A program made the position numbers and the translations under genes. The notes beneath the pieces were generated by a model. It searched no databases. It was not told the DNA's origin and saw only the letters and a list, made by a program, of their open reading frames with translations. From Nocardia sp. CNY236 (GTDB lineage: Bacteria > Actinomycetota > Actinomycetes > Mycobacteriales > Mycobacteriaceae), in NCBI RefSeq assembly GCF_000482385.1, contig NZ_AXVD01000002.1, forward strand, positions 62,001 to 126,000: a stretch of DNA of 64,000 bases, read 5' to 3'. Below, piece after piece: positions 27,383 through 36,305 of this stretch; within the stretch, counting starts at the first letter, position 1, and the number at the start of each line of letters is the position of its first letter.

Positions 27383-27853
27383 CTAACCCCACTGACCAGG
27401 CACGTACGCGCCAGCCGGCTCACGCGCGACAAGGTACATCCGGTTCCAGGCGTTGATCGTGGCAATGGCCGCGATCAACGCCGCGACCTGGTCGTCGTCG
27501 TAGTGCTCACGCACCTGCTGCCAGGCCTCGTCGCTGACGAACCGGCCGTCACCGATACGGGTGGCTTCCTCGGTGAGCGCCAGCGCCGCCCGCTCGGCCG
27601 GCGTGAAAACCGTCGCCTCGTGCCAGGCCGCGACCATATTGAGCCGCACGGATGTCTCGCCGGCGTGCGCGGCGTCAACCAGAGGCATAAAAGAGCAACA
27701 CCCACAAACATTGATCTGACTGGCACGAATCTTCACCAGTTCCCATGTGGCGGCGGGCAATGCGGAGTCCTTGATCACCCTGGTTGCCATATTGAGTCGC
27801 TTGAGGAAGCTCCCTGCGACGGCGTTGGCGTGCAGGTCCATCCGGCGTTCCAT
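27383..27853 (-). CDS. AhpD-like family protein, copy with altered active site
   Basis: 156 residues from ATG at 27853. Identical to its tandem partner over the C-terminal ~75 residues except the segment RMYLVAREP. The catalytic loop differs: NVCGCCSFMPLVDA, so the CxxC pair remains with an extra adjacent Cys, but the partner's conserved His is replaced by Pro. Either the copy has changed chemistry or it is losing function. It is the upstream gene of the pair. Confidence 0.82.
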   Translation of the reverse strand: MERRMDLHANAVAGSFLKRLNMATRVIKDSALPAATWELVKIRASQINVCGCCSFMPLVDAAHAGETSVRLNMVAAWHEATVFTPAERAALALTEEATRIGDGRFVSDEAWQQVREHYDDDQVAALIAAIATINAWNRMYLVAREPAGAYVPGQWG

Positions 27854-27990
27854 GATGTCCGTCCTTTGCTGTCTCGATCGGGTTCATCGACAAGACGAGA
27901 CAGCGCACAGATCTGTGACAGCACGGTCGACGAGAGCGATCGGATCCACGCACCGCTCAGTGCACACAGTGCGGAACGAACACCTACGCC

Positions 27991-28048
27991 CACCTAGGCC
28001 GAAAAACACCTAGGCCGAACGAACAGCTAGGCCGAACGAACAGCTAGG
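27991..28048. repeat. 17-bp tandem repeat ahead of the SDR stop codon
   Basis: Units CACCTAGGCCGAAAAA, CACCTAGGCCGAACGAA and CAGCTAGGCCGAACGAA are followed by a partial CAGCTAGG; a degenerate copy precedes them. The last unit supplies the stop codon of the SDR gene. Confidence 0.75.
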
Positions 28049-28922
28049 AGTTGAACGAATAGACGACGCCGGTCAGTTTCTCCGACAGCTCCCACAGCTC
28101 GCCGGCGAGCTGCTCGTCCTTGGATGCCTTCGACGAGTTCGCTGGCCCTGGCGCCCCCCGCATGCCGCCGAACCCGGTTGGCCCGTAGTAGCCGCCCGGC
28201 TCGACGTCGGCGGTCGCAGCATACAGTGTCGGCAGCGCTCCCATGGCTGCACTTTGGGCCATCAGCCGGTTACTCACCGCCAGGATCTTGTCCTGGATCG
28301 TCTCCGTATGCGACTGCAACTCGGTGGCCGCGTAGCCGGGGTGCACGGCCACCGAGATCTTCGGCACACCCGCTGCGGTCAATCTGCGTTGCAGTTCGCG
28401 AGCGAACAGCAGATTGGCCAACTTGGCCTGCGCATAGGCCGACCATCTCTGATACTTGCGCCGCTCCCAGTTGAGGTCGTCCATGTCGATCTCGCCCATC
28501 TGGTGGGCGTAGCTCGAGACGGTGACGATCCGCTCGGAGATCTTGTCCAACAGCCATCCGGTGAGCGCGAAATGGCCGAGATGGTTCGTGCCGATCTGCA
28601 TTTCGAACCCATTGACGGTGCGCCTCTCGGGCAGTGCCATCACACCCGCGTTGTTGATCAGCACATCTGCCCGGTCGGCCCCCTCGGCAAACTCCCGGAC
28701 CGAGGCCAGGTCCGCCAAGTCGAGCTCCCGCACGCGTGCGCGCCCGCCGAGTTCCGCGGCCACCTGCTCACCCTTGGCCACACTGCGACACGCGAGCACC
28801 ACATCCGCTCCGGCCGTGGCCAGCGCGCGGACCGTTTCCGCTCCCAGCCCGCCATTGCCCCCGGTCACAATGAATGTCCGACCGGTTTGGTCACCGATCT
28901 CCGACCTACCCCACCTGCTCAT
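28044..28922 (-). CDS. Short-chain dehydrogenase/reductase (retinol-dehydrogenase-like)
   Basis: 292 residues from ATG at 28922. Classical SDR: nucleotide motif TGGNGGLG (~20-27), NNAGVMALP (~89-97), catalytic Ser in VSSYAHQM and YAQAKLAN (Tyr and Lys of YxxxK). CRSVAKG after beta-2 favours NADP. The C-terminal PEY-type cap GGYYGPTGFGGMRG is common in WWOX/RDH-like SDRs of actinobacteria. Substrate unknown. The upstream frame reads through the 8-bp repeat and is not used. Confidence 0.85.
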   Translation of the reverse strand: MSRWGRSEIGDQTGRTFIVTGGNGGLGAETVRALATAGADVVLACRSVAKGEQVAAELGGRARVRELDLADLASVREFAEGADRADVLINNAGVMALPERRTVNGFEMQIGTNHLGHFALTGWLLDKISERIVTVSSYAHQMGEIDMDDLNWERRKYQRWSAYAQAKLANLLFARELQRRLTAAGVPKISVAVHPGYAATELQSHTETIQDKILAVSNRLMAQSAAMGALPTLYAATADVEPGGYYGPTGFGGMRGAPGPANSSKASKDEQLAGELWELSEKLTGVVYSFNS

Positions 28923-29020
28923 GCGCTCGAGTCTAGTCCCCGTACCCAGCCGGCACAGCTCATGGCAGAACTGGAAATCCCAGCTCAACACCCGCCCGAG
29001 GTGCGACGCCGGGTGGGCTG

Positions 29021-29068
29021 CGACGACCCGACGACCCGACGACCCGACGACCCGACGAACCGACGACG
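29021..29068. repeat. 8-bp microsatellite between SDR and salicylate-AMP ligase genes
   Basis: CGACGACC is repeated four times exactly, then CGACGAAC and CGACGACG. It lies ~50-100 bp before the iron box of the salicylate-AMP ligase gene and upstream of the SDR start. Confidence 0.85.
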
Positions 29069-29122
29069 CACCGGCGATTCCCGCATCCAGGCGGCCGTTC
29101 GACATCGAGATGGCATCGAGAT

Positions 29123-29141
29123 ATAGGGTTGCCTAACCTAT
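29123..29141. promoter_or_regulatory. IdeR/DtxR iron box before the salicylate-AMP ligase gene
   Basis: ATAGGGTTGCCTAACCTAT matches 14 of 19 positions of the iron box TTAGGTTAGGCTAACCTAA. Position 37 bp before the start fits repression when iron is plentiful. Confidence 0.78.
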
Positions 29142-29177
29142 CCAAGGACCTTCGGTTCGAGCTACTGGGAGGCAACC

Positions 29178-30827
29178 GTGACTTCCGCATCTACCCCATC
29201 GACTACGCCGAACGACGGCCAGGCCCCATTTCCCGCAGGTTATGTCCCAGTTCCCGCGGACATGGCCGCGAAGTATCGCGCCGCGGGGTACTGGACGGGA
29301 CGACCACTCGGAGATCTGCTGCGCAGCAGCGCCCGGCGGTATCCGCTGCGTCCAGCACTGCTGGACACCGCGGATACCGCCGCGGTGCACACCTATGCCG
29401 AACTCGATGCCGCAGTGGATCGGACGGCTCGTGGACTCCTCGCGCTCGGTATCGCACCCGGTGACCGAGTCGTGGTCCAGCTACCGAACGTTCCCGAGTT
29501 CGTCACCGTCCTGTTCGGATTGCTGCGCGCCGGGATCGTCCCCGTGCTGAGTCTGCCCGCACACCGTCGGGCCGAAGTCGAGCATCTGGCGCAGCTCTCG
29601 CGAGCGGTCGGCTACATCGTGGCGGACCGGGTGAACGATTTCGACTATCGCGAGCTGGCCAGGAGCGTGCAGGCCACGGTGCCCAGCCTGCGACATGTGC
29701 TGGTACATGGTGACCCAGGCCCCTTCGTCGACCTGACCTCGATCCCGCGCGAGGCGGGCGAGCTCCCCGAGGTCGATCCGAACACCATTGCCCTGATGCT
29801 GGTCTCCGGTGGCACCACCGGCCTACCCAAGCTGATCGCCCGCACGCACGACGACTACGCCTACAACGCAACCGCGAGTGCCGAAGTGTGTGCGATGACC
29901 GAAAACGACGTCTACCTGGCAACTCTGCCGGCTGCGCACAATTTTCCGCTGGCCTGCCCGGGCATCCTCGGCACGATCGCCGTCGGCGGCGCGGTCGTAC
30001 TCCTCGGCGACCCGAGTCCGGAAACCGCATTCGCGGCGATCGAGCGGTATCGAGTCACCTGTACCGCAGTGGTACCGCCGCTGGCCCAGCTGTGGTGCGC
30101 GGCGACCGAATGGGAGGAGGCCGACACGAGCTCACTGCGCCTGGTGCAGGTGGGCGGCGCGCGATTGGCCGAAATCAACGCACGAGAAGTGACGCCGTCC
30201 TTGGGCGCGACCCTGCAGCAAGTGTTCGGAATGGCCGAGGGACTACTCAACTACACCCGACTCGACGACCCGGTCGAGCTGATCCATGGCAGTCAGGGCA
30301 CGCCACTGTCACCGGCCGACGAGATCCGCGTGGTGGACTCCTCCGGTGTCGACGTCGTGCCCGGCGCCGAAGGCGAACTGCTGACCAGGGGCCCGTACAC
30401 GATTCGCGGCTACTACGACGCGCCCGAACACAATGCGCGAGCATTCACTCCGGACGGCTTCTACCGCACCGGTGATCTCGTCCGCCGCCTACCCAGTGGT
30501 CACCTCGTGGTATCCGGTCGGATCAAGGACGTGATCAACCGGGGTGGCGAAAACATCTCCTGCGACGAACTCGAAGAGCATCTGCTCACTCACCCCGCGG
30601 TCCGACACGCCGCCGTGGTGGGATTGCCGGACCCCGCGCTCGGGGAGAAGGTCTGTGCCGTCCTCGTCGTGGACGACGAGATGCCGTCGCTACCCGAGAT
30701 CAAAACCTTCCTCGCCGACCGCGGCCTGGCCACATACAAGCTGCCCGACATTCTGCGCCGCAGCGACGAACTGCCGGTAACCGCCGTGGGCAAGATAGAC
30801 AAGAAAGCGCTGCGCGCCATGCGCTGA
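29178..30827 (+). CDS. mbtA: Salicylate-AMP (2,3-dihydroxybenzoate-AMP type) ligase for siderophore synthesis
   Basis: 549 residues from GTG with GGGAGG 5 nt upstream. An ANL adenylating enzyme: P-loop SGGTTGLPKLI (~210-220), aryl-acid pocket region AAHNFPLACPG, GMAEGLLNYTR, RTGDLVRRLPSGHLVVSGRIKDVINRGGENIS, and the C-terminal lysine in VGKIDKKALR. It activates salicylate and loads it on an aryl carrier protein at the start of mycobactin/nocobactin-type siderophore assembly. In Nocardia farcinica the equivalent gene is called nbtT (knowledge). It converges with the salicylate synthase gene, 24 bp apart. Confidence 0.9.
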   Translation: MTSASTPSTTPNDGQAPFPAGYVPVPADMAAKYRAAGYWTGRPLGDLLRSSARRYPLRPALLDTADTAAVHTYAELDAAVDRTARGLLALGIAPGDRVVVQLPNVPEFVTVLFGLLRAGIVPVLSLPAHRRAEVEHLAQLSRAVGYIVADRVNDFDYRELARSVQATVPSLRHVLVHGDPGPFVDLTSIPREAGELPEVDPNTIALMLVSGGTTGLPKLIARTHDDYAYNATASAEVCAMTENDVYLATLPAAHNFPLACPGILGTIAVGGAVVLLGDPSPETAFAAIERYRVTCTAVVPPLAQLWCAATEWEEADTSSLRLVQVGGARLAEINAREVTPSLGATLQQVFGMAEGLLNYTRLDDPVELIHGSQGTPLSPADEIRVVDSSGVDVVPGAEGELLTRGPYTIRGYYDAPEHNARAFTPDGFYRTGDLVRRLPSGHLVVSGRIKDVINRGGENISCDELEEHLLTHPAVRHAAVVGLPDPALGEKVCAVLVVDDEMPSLPEIKTFLADRGLATYKLPDILRRSDELPVTAVGKIDKKALRAMR

Positions 30828-30851
30828 CCCGAGGAGCACGCGTCGGCCGTA

Positions 30852-32162
30852 TCAGGCCTTCACCACATACGGCGCGACGCTGCCCAACTTCTCGCAGGTT
30901 TCTTCGAACTCCCGTTCCGGATGGGACTGACCAACGATGCCGGCGCCGGCGCGAAGCCACGCTCCCGTGGTGTCCTGATACACCGCGCGCAGCACGAGAG
31001 TCGCCTCCAGTGCGCCGCTCGGGGAAGCGACGAGCACCGCGCCGGAGTACAGACCGCGGGAATCGTGGTCGAGCCGGAACACCGAGTCGATGCCCGCGCG
31101 CTTGGGAATTCCCGAGGCCGTGACCGATGGGAACAGCGCCTCCAGCACGTCCCAGCTGGATCGATCGGCAGCCAGCCGCCCACGTACCGTGGACGCCAAG
31201 TGCTGCACACTGCCGCGCTCGCGCACGGCCATGAAATCGGACACCGCGGGCGTGCCGGGGTCCGCGACCGACGTAATCTCCGCGAAGGCGGTCTGCACCG
31301 AGATCGCGTGTTCCACAATCTCTTTCGGGTCGGCGACCAGATCGGCTCTTGCCGCTCGGTCGGCTGCCGTACCACGGCCGAAGGCGCGGGTACCGGCCAA
31401 TGGCTCGGTGGTCACCATGCGTTCGTCGTCCACGGATGCCACCAGTTCGGGACTGAAACCCGCCGCCTCGAGGCCGCCGAGCCGCAGCAGAAAAGACCGC
31501 GCCGGAGTGTTGTGCGCCCGACCGAGCCGATAGGTGGCCGGAACGTCGACCGCGAACGGCAGTTCGACCTTTCTGGACAAGATGACCTTCTGGTACCGCC
31601 CGGCCCGAATTTCGCCGATCGCCTCGGCCACCCGGCTGCGATACCCGGTCGGGTCGGCACGGACGTCGATCGGATGCGCCTGCGGCAGTTGCGCGGTCTG
31701 CGACCGCGCGACCAGATCATGGAGATCGGCGGTCTCTTCTGGAGTCGCGCCGGAGACCCGGACACCGAATTCACCGACTCGCACCTCGATGCGCGGAACC
31801 ATCAGATGTGCCAACGCCGTTCGTGCCGGCACATGCCCTGTTGCCTCGAAAGCCCAAGCGCAGAACTCGAATCCGATCCAACCGTAGGCACTTCGCCCGT
31901 CGAGAGGAAGCATGCCGAGCGCGCGATCGATCACCGCCGCCGGATTGCCCGCCCAGCTGCTGGCCGTGGTACGGCCATCCCAGGTCACCCGCAGTTCCCG
32001 TGCGTCCAGTTCGATACCCCCAAGGGGATCGGCGGCGAAAACCCATTCCCCCGGGCGCTCGTAGATGACGTATTCGCCGTATCGATCCGCACCCGCCAGC
32101 ACCGACATCGCTGCCGCCGGATCGGTCACATACTCAACTCGTAGGCGTTCCGTAGTCGACAA
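30852..32162 (-). CDS. mbtI: Salicylate synthase (MbtI/Irp9 type)
   Basis: 436 residues from TTG at 32162, preceded by GGAGG. Chorismate-utilising fold: AYGWIGFEFCAWAF, YQKVILSRKVELPF, SFLLRLGGLEAAGFSPEL, TTEPLAGTRAFGRG (conserved loop), DPKEIVEHAISV, and GIVGQSHPEREFEETCEKL at the Mg/active site. It converts chorismate to salicylate through isochorismate. Nocardia nomenclature is nbtS. Two iron boxes lie just upstream. Convergent with the ligase gene, so the two genes form one iron-controlled module with separate promoters. Confidence 0.9.
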   Translation of the reverse strand: MSTTERLRVEYVTDPAAAMSVLAGADRYGEYVIYERPGEWVFAADPLGGIELDARELRVTWDGRTTASSWAGNPAAVIDRALGMLPLDGRSAYGWIGFEFCAWAFEATGHVPARTALAHLMVPRIEVRVGEFGVRVSGATPEETADLHDLVARSQTAQLPQAHPIDVRADPTGYRSRVAEAIGEIRAGRYQKVILSRKVELPFAVDVPATYRLGRAHNTPARSFLLRLGGLEAAGFSPELVASVDDERMVTTEPLAGTRAFGRGTAADRAARADLVADPKEIVEHAISVQTAFAEITSVADPGTPAVSDFMAVRERGSVQHLASTVRGRLAADRSSWDVLEALFPSVTASGIPKRAGIDSVFRLDHDSRGLYSGAVLVASPSGALEATLVLRAVYQDTTGAWLRAGAGIVGQSHPEREFEETCEKLGSVAPYVVKA

Positions 32163-32171
32163 CGATCCTCC

Positions 32172-32190
32172 AAAGGTTACCCTGACCTAA
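32172..32190. promoter_or_regulatory. Iron box proximal to salicylate synthase
   Basis: AAAGGTTACCCTGACCTAA matches 14 of 19 iron-box positions and overlaps the region just before the Shine-Dalgarno of the synthase gene. Confidence 0.7.
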
Positions 32191-32199
32191 CCAACCAAG

Positions 32200-32218
32200 T
32201 AAGGTTAGCATTACCTGA
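32200..32218. promoter_or_regulatory. Iron box distal to salicylate synthase
   Basis: TAAGGTTAGCATTACCTGA matches 14 of 19 iron-box positions, 28 bp from the proximal box. Two boxes in tandem would give tight IdeR/DmdR control. Confidence 0.72.
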
Positions 32219-32364
32219 ATCACCTCCAGGCTCTGCCTACGCCGCGAATCACGGCCGCGCCCGCAGGGCGAAACAGAACTCGACGCGCCGAGTACCTGCG
32301 CAGAATCCACCCGACGGGATTGAATAGCGGTGCACGGCACCTGTCTGCGGAGGGAAGAACATCG

Positions 32365-34830
32365 ATGATCGGTCACCGCGGAAACTCACCCACAACCACC
32401 CGCTCCGAGCCCGAACCACACTCGGTGGTGGCGTTGATCGATGCCGCCACCCGCGTGGAGCGCGAACTCGTCGGCAGCTGGCTGGCCGGCGGTGGTATCG
32501 GCCACGAAGTCGGCGTCGACGCACCGGTCACTCAAGTGGACTTGACACAGGAGGCTGTCGCCGCCCGCCTCGTCGGCAGACGTGACGATCCACTGGTGGT
32601 GCCCGTGCGCGTGCTGTGGCTGCCGCGCGAACGCGACGGCGTACGCCGAGTCACCTTCACCGACCTGGCGCTGCTGACCAACCCACGCAGGCCCCACCGA
32701 GTGGCGCAACGCAGGGTCGTCGCCAAGTACCCGGATCGCCATCGAGTGCTGACCGGTGCACCCGCCCGCCTCAGCGAACTACGCGCCAACAATCCCGAAG
32801 CATCGGCGCTGTTCGGCAAAGGTTCCGCAGAACCCTTCGCCCGTGCCGTTGTGCGCGCCGCCGTCGTAGCACTCGAGCGGGCCGAGCGCACGGTTATCGG
32901 CGACCGGTACAAGGTGCCACGCCTGGTGACCGAAGAAATTCTGGACTCGACCGATGTCCAGCGCAGACTCGAGTTGGTAGCCGACCGGATCGAGGCGAGT
33001 CCGCACGAGGTGTTTCGGCGCGCGGAGAAATCGCTCAACGAAGTCGTCGCAGCCCAGAGCAGGCTGGTTTCCGACCTGTTCACCCGAGCGATGCGCCCGG
33101 TGCACGCCTCGGCCTGGAACGTGGACTCGGATGAGTCCGGCCTGATCGCCCTACGCGACCTCAACCGCCGGTTCCCGCTGGTGTTCCTGCCGTCACACCG
33201 CTCGTATGTCGATCCGTTCGTTCTCGGGGATGTGCTGGCCCACGACGACTTTCCACCCAACCATGTGATCGGCGGGGCCAACCTGAGCTTCTGGCCCATG
33301 GGTCCGATCGCGCGGCGGACCGGGACGGTGTTCATCCGGCGCAGCTTCGGTGACGACGAGGTGTACAAAGCAGTGGTCGAAGAGTACATCGTCTACCTGC
33401 TGACCAAACGGTTCAATCTAGAGTGGTATTTCGAGGGCGGTCGCACCCGCACCGGCAAACTACGCCCACCTCGATACGGGTTGTTGAACTACTTGGCCGC
33501 GGCGATCCGGTCGAATCGGGTCGACGACATCATGTTGGTCCCGGTCTCGATCACCTACGAACGACTCAACGAACTCGGTGCCATCGCCACCGAACAGGTG
33601 GGTGGTGAAAAGAAGCCCGAGGGCCTGACGTGGCTTGCCCGCTATGTCCGCAGTCAACAGCACTCGGCCGGGCAGGTGTATGTGCGTTTCGGCAATCCTT
33701 TGTCGGTGCGTGACCGGCTGTCTGCACACGGCGATCCACTCGTCACCCCGCCAGTGACCATCCCATTACACCAGGTAGAGCCGACACCACCGGGTCCCGG
33801 CGAAGCCGACACCGTCGGCAGTGCGACACCGAACACCTCCGATGTGGAGCGCAGGGCGGTGCAACGGCTGGCTTTCGAAGTCGCCGTCGGCATCAACGCG
33901 GTGACACCGATCACGGTCAACGCGTTGGTCACGCTGGCTCTGCTGGGTATCCAGGGCCGGGCCCTCACTCTCGGAGAAGTGCGCACCACACTCGCGCCGG
34001 TGCTCGGCTACATCGACCAGCGGGATTTGCCGGGCGGTAAACTCGACGCTCTGCGTGACGAGCAAGGACTGGCCGTCGTGCTGGAACAACTCGCCCTGGC
34101 CAAAGTGGTCACTGTGTACCGCGGTGGGGTCGAGCCGGTGTATTCGATCGTTCCCGGCGCGCACCTCGAAGCCGCGTTCTACCGCAACAGCGCCGTGCAC
34201 TGGTTCGTCAACCGCGCCATCCTCGAGCTCGCCGTCCTCGCAGCGGTCGACAGCGGAGCCGCCGACGCATTGCGAACCGGGTGGGACGAGGCATACAGGT
34301 TGCGCGACCTGCTCAAGTTCGAGTTCTTCTTCCCCGAGCGTGGGGAGTTCGCCGACCAGATGGGCGCAGAGATGCTGCTGGTGGATCCGGACTGGTACAG
34401 CCGCACGCGCCGGGACACTCTCGGCTCGGATATCCTGGCGAAGCTCAGTGCCACAGGATTCATGATGGCCCATAGGGTATTGCGGTCGTTCATCGACGCA
34501 CAGCTGGTGGTCGCCGAACGACTCGCGGCTCACGACCCCGTCGACGCCATCGACCGTGCGGCCTTCATCACCGAATGTGTCTCGGTCGGCAAACAGATGA
34601 TGTTGCAGCAGCGGCTGCACAGTCCGGAATCGGTTTCGACCGAGCTGTTCACCGGCGCCCTGGAGCTCGCCGACAACTACCGCCTGCTGGAAAGGGTGCC
34701 ACAGGACGCAGCGGAACTGCGCACGGAATTGATCCAGCGCAGAAGGAAATTCGCCGAGCGCCTGCGTCGGGTCGGAATGCATATCGGTCGCGCCGCCGCA
34801 CTCGACCCGTCCAACAGGGAGCCATGGTGA
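32365..34830 (+). CDS. plsB: Glycerol-3-phosphate 1-O-acyltransferase
   Basis: 821 residues from ATG with GGAGGGAAG upstream. The acyltransferase domain holds the HxxxxD catalytic motif SHRSYVDPF (~276-284), GGANLSFWPMGPIARRTGTVFIRRSF, and YFEGGRTRTGKLRPPRYGLL. The N- and C-terminal helical regions and length match the PlsB family (M. tuberculosis PlsB2, Rv2482c). It acylates glycerol 3-phosphate at sn-1 on the membrane, starting phospholipid synthesis. The stop overlaps the next gene, whose product carries out the second acylation. Confidence 0.92.
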   Translation: MIGHRGNSPTTTRSEPEPHSVVALIDAATRVERELVGSWLAGGGIGHEVGVDAPVTQVDLTQEAVAARLVGRRDDPLVVPVRVLWLPRERDGVRRVTFTDLALLTNPRRPHRVAQRRVVAKYPDRHRVLTGAPARLSELRANNPEASALFGKGSAEPFARAVVRAAVVALERAERTVIGDRYKVPRLVTEEILDSTDVQRRLELVADRIEASPHEVFRRAEKSLNEVVAAQSRLVSDLFTRAMRPVHASAWNVDSDESGLIALRDLNRRFPLVFLPSHRSYVDPFVLGDVLAHDDFPPNHVIGGANLSFWPMGPIARRTGTVFIRRSFGDDEVYKAVVEEYIVYLLTKRFNLEWYFEGGRTRTGKLRPPRYGLLNYLAAAIRSNRVDDIMLVPVSITYERLNELGAIATEQVGGEKKPEGLTWLARYVRSQQHSAGQVYVRFGNPLSVRDRLSAHGDPLVTPPVTIPLHQVEPTPPGPGEADTVGSATPNTSDVERRAVQRLAFEVAVGINAVTPITVNALVTLALLGIQGRALTLGEVRTTLAPVLGYIDQRDLPGGKLDALRDEQGLAVVLEQLALAKVVTVYRGGVEPVYSIVPGAHLEAAFYRNSAVHWFVNRAILELAVLAAVDSGAADALRTGWDEAYRLRDLLKFEFFFPERGEFADQMGAEMLLVDPDWYSRTRRDTLGSDILAKLSATGFMMAHRVLRSFIDAQLVVAERLAAHDPVDAIDRAAFITECVSVGKQMMLQQRLHSPESVSTELFTGALELADNYRLLERVPQDAAELRTELIQRRRKFAERLRRVGMHIGRAAALDPSNREPW

Positions 34831-36287
34831 GCGGGCGGTACCGACGAGCACGCACGTCGAGAGCTTCGATGACCAGCGCATACACCGACCTGCAGACGAT
34901 GGTCGCGGCCATTCGTTCCGGTCGACAAGGCGCCACCGTCGCCGCAATCTTCGACTTCGGCGGGGCACTGATCGACCGACCACGCCCACGGCATCGGCCA
35001 CACCGCCGGCACACACCGGCCGACGTGCTGGTCGAAAGCATGCACAACAGCAGGACCGAGGCCGAATATCGCCGTATCCTCCAACTCCTGTCGGCCACAC
35101 TGGCCGGGCGCACCGAGCACGAGGTGGACGAGCTGAGCCGCCGCATCTTCCAGCGCACTGTATACGGATACCTGTATCCCGAAGCGTGGCGGCTGATCCG
35201 GTCCCACCGAGCCGCTGGGCATACGGTGGTGTTGATCAGCTCGCTCACCCGGTTCCATATCTCGCCCGCAGCTGCGCACCTGGGCATCGAGCACGTGTGT
35301 TGCACGCCGATGGCGACCCACGACGGGATACTCACCGGATCCCCCAGCGCGACGACACTGTGGGGCCACGGGAAGCGCGACGCGGTGACATCCTTCGCCG
35401 CCGCGCACGCCATCGAGCTCGAACACAGCTACGCCTACGCTGGGACCGTCGCCGACGAACCCATGCTGTCGGTTGTCGGGCGCCCCGTGGTGGTGAACCC
35501 GGACGACGCCCTGGCCGAGGTCGCCGATCGGCGGCAGTGGAAGCGATTGGCGTTTCATCCGCGTCGGCCGCCACGGGCACGTGACTACGCCCGCACCGCG
35601 GCGGGGTTCGTCGGACTGTTCGGCGGTGCGTTCGTCGGCGTGGCGTCGAAGGCGCTCACCGGAAACAGACAGCACATGGCCGACGCACTGATGGTGCACG
35701 CGGCCGGCTATGCACTACGCGCGACAGGGGTGCGCGTGCGGGTCACCGGAGCCGAGCATGCGATGTCACCTCGACCCGCGGTATTTCTGTTCAATCACCA
35801 GAGTCAGTTCGACATCGTGGTCCTTCCCGCAGCACTCGGCGGGGGCATGACCGGTATCGGTAAACGGGAACTGACCAAGAATCCGGTCTTCGGGCCGCTG
35901 TTGCGTTTCGTCGGGCTGACGTTCATCGATCGCGCGAACACCGCGCACGCCAAGGCGGCATTACAGCCCGTGGTCGACACCCTGCGTGCCGGGCTGTCGA
36001 TCGTGGTGTCCCCAGAAGGAACACGGTCCTATACCCCCGAGGTCGGACCCTTCAAGAAGGGCGCATTCCATATCGCGATCCAAGCCGAGGTACCGGTGAT
36101 CCCGGTCGTGATTCGCAACGCGGGCGAGATCTGCTGGCGTAACGCCATGGTCGCCCGGCGCGGGACAGTGGACGTGGCGATCCTCGACCCCATCGACGTC
36201 AGTGGATGGGACCCAGCCGACATGGACGACCGCGTCGCAAAGGTGCGACAACTGTTCCTGGACACACTGCTGGATTGGCCACGGTGA
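34827..36287 (+). CDS. plsC: HAD-like/1-acyl-sn-glycerol-3-phosphate acyltransferase fusion
   Basis: 486 residues from GTG at 34827 (ATG at 34824 also possible; GGGAG gives better spacing to GTG). Residues ~40-230 resemble a HAD-IB phosphatase, but motif I reads FDFGGALID instead of DxDGT, so the second Asp and Thr are missing. Residues ~270-470 are the PlsC acyltransferase: NHQSQFD (HxxxxD, ~323), SPEGTRSYTPEVGPFKKGA and VPVIPVVIRNAGE. It makes phosphatidic acid from the PlsB product. Orthologue of Rv2483c by gene order. Confidence 0.9.
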   Translation: MSGRYRRARTSRASMTSAYTDLQTMVAAIRSGRQGATVAAIFDFGGALIDRPRPRHRPHRRHTPADVLVESMHNSRTEAEYRRILQLLSATLAGRTEHEVDELSRRIFQRTVYGYLYPEAWRLIRSHRAAGHTVVLISSLTRFHISPAAAHLGIEHVCCTPMATHDGILTGSPSATTLWGHGKRDAVTSFAAAHAIELEHSYAYAGTVADEPMLSVVGRPVVVNPDDALAEVADRRQWKRLAFHPRRPPRARDYARTAAGFVGLFGGAFVGVASKALTGNRQHMADALMVHAAGYALRATGVRVRVTGAEHAMSPRPAVFLFNHQSQFDIVVLPAALGGGMTGIGKRELTKNPVFGPLLRFVGLTFIDRANTAHAKAALQPVVDTLRAGLSIVVSPEGTRSYTPEVGPFKKGAFHIAIQAEVPVIPVVIRNAGEICWRNAMVARRGTVDVAILDPIDVSGWDPADMDDRVAKVRQLFLDTLLDWPR

Positions 36288-36305
36288 AAAGCGTGTGCAG
36301 GCCGT

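Larger units (their letters stand above)
26851..27883. repeat. Tandem duplication of a ~509-bp unit containing an AhpD-like gene
   Basis: Units 26851-27359 and 27375-27883 align with a constant 524-bp offset. A ~240-bp tract (26913-27152 versus 27437-27676) reads as identical, including third codon positions, while the segments coding for the active-site loop and its flank differ at many bases. Recent duplication plus local divergence or gene conversion. Confidence 0.9.
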
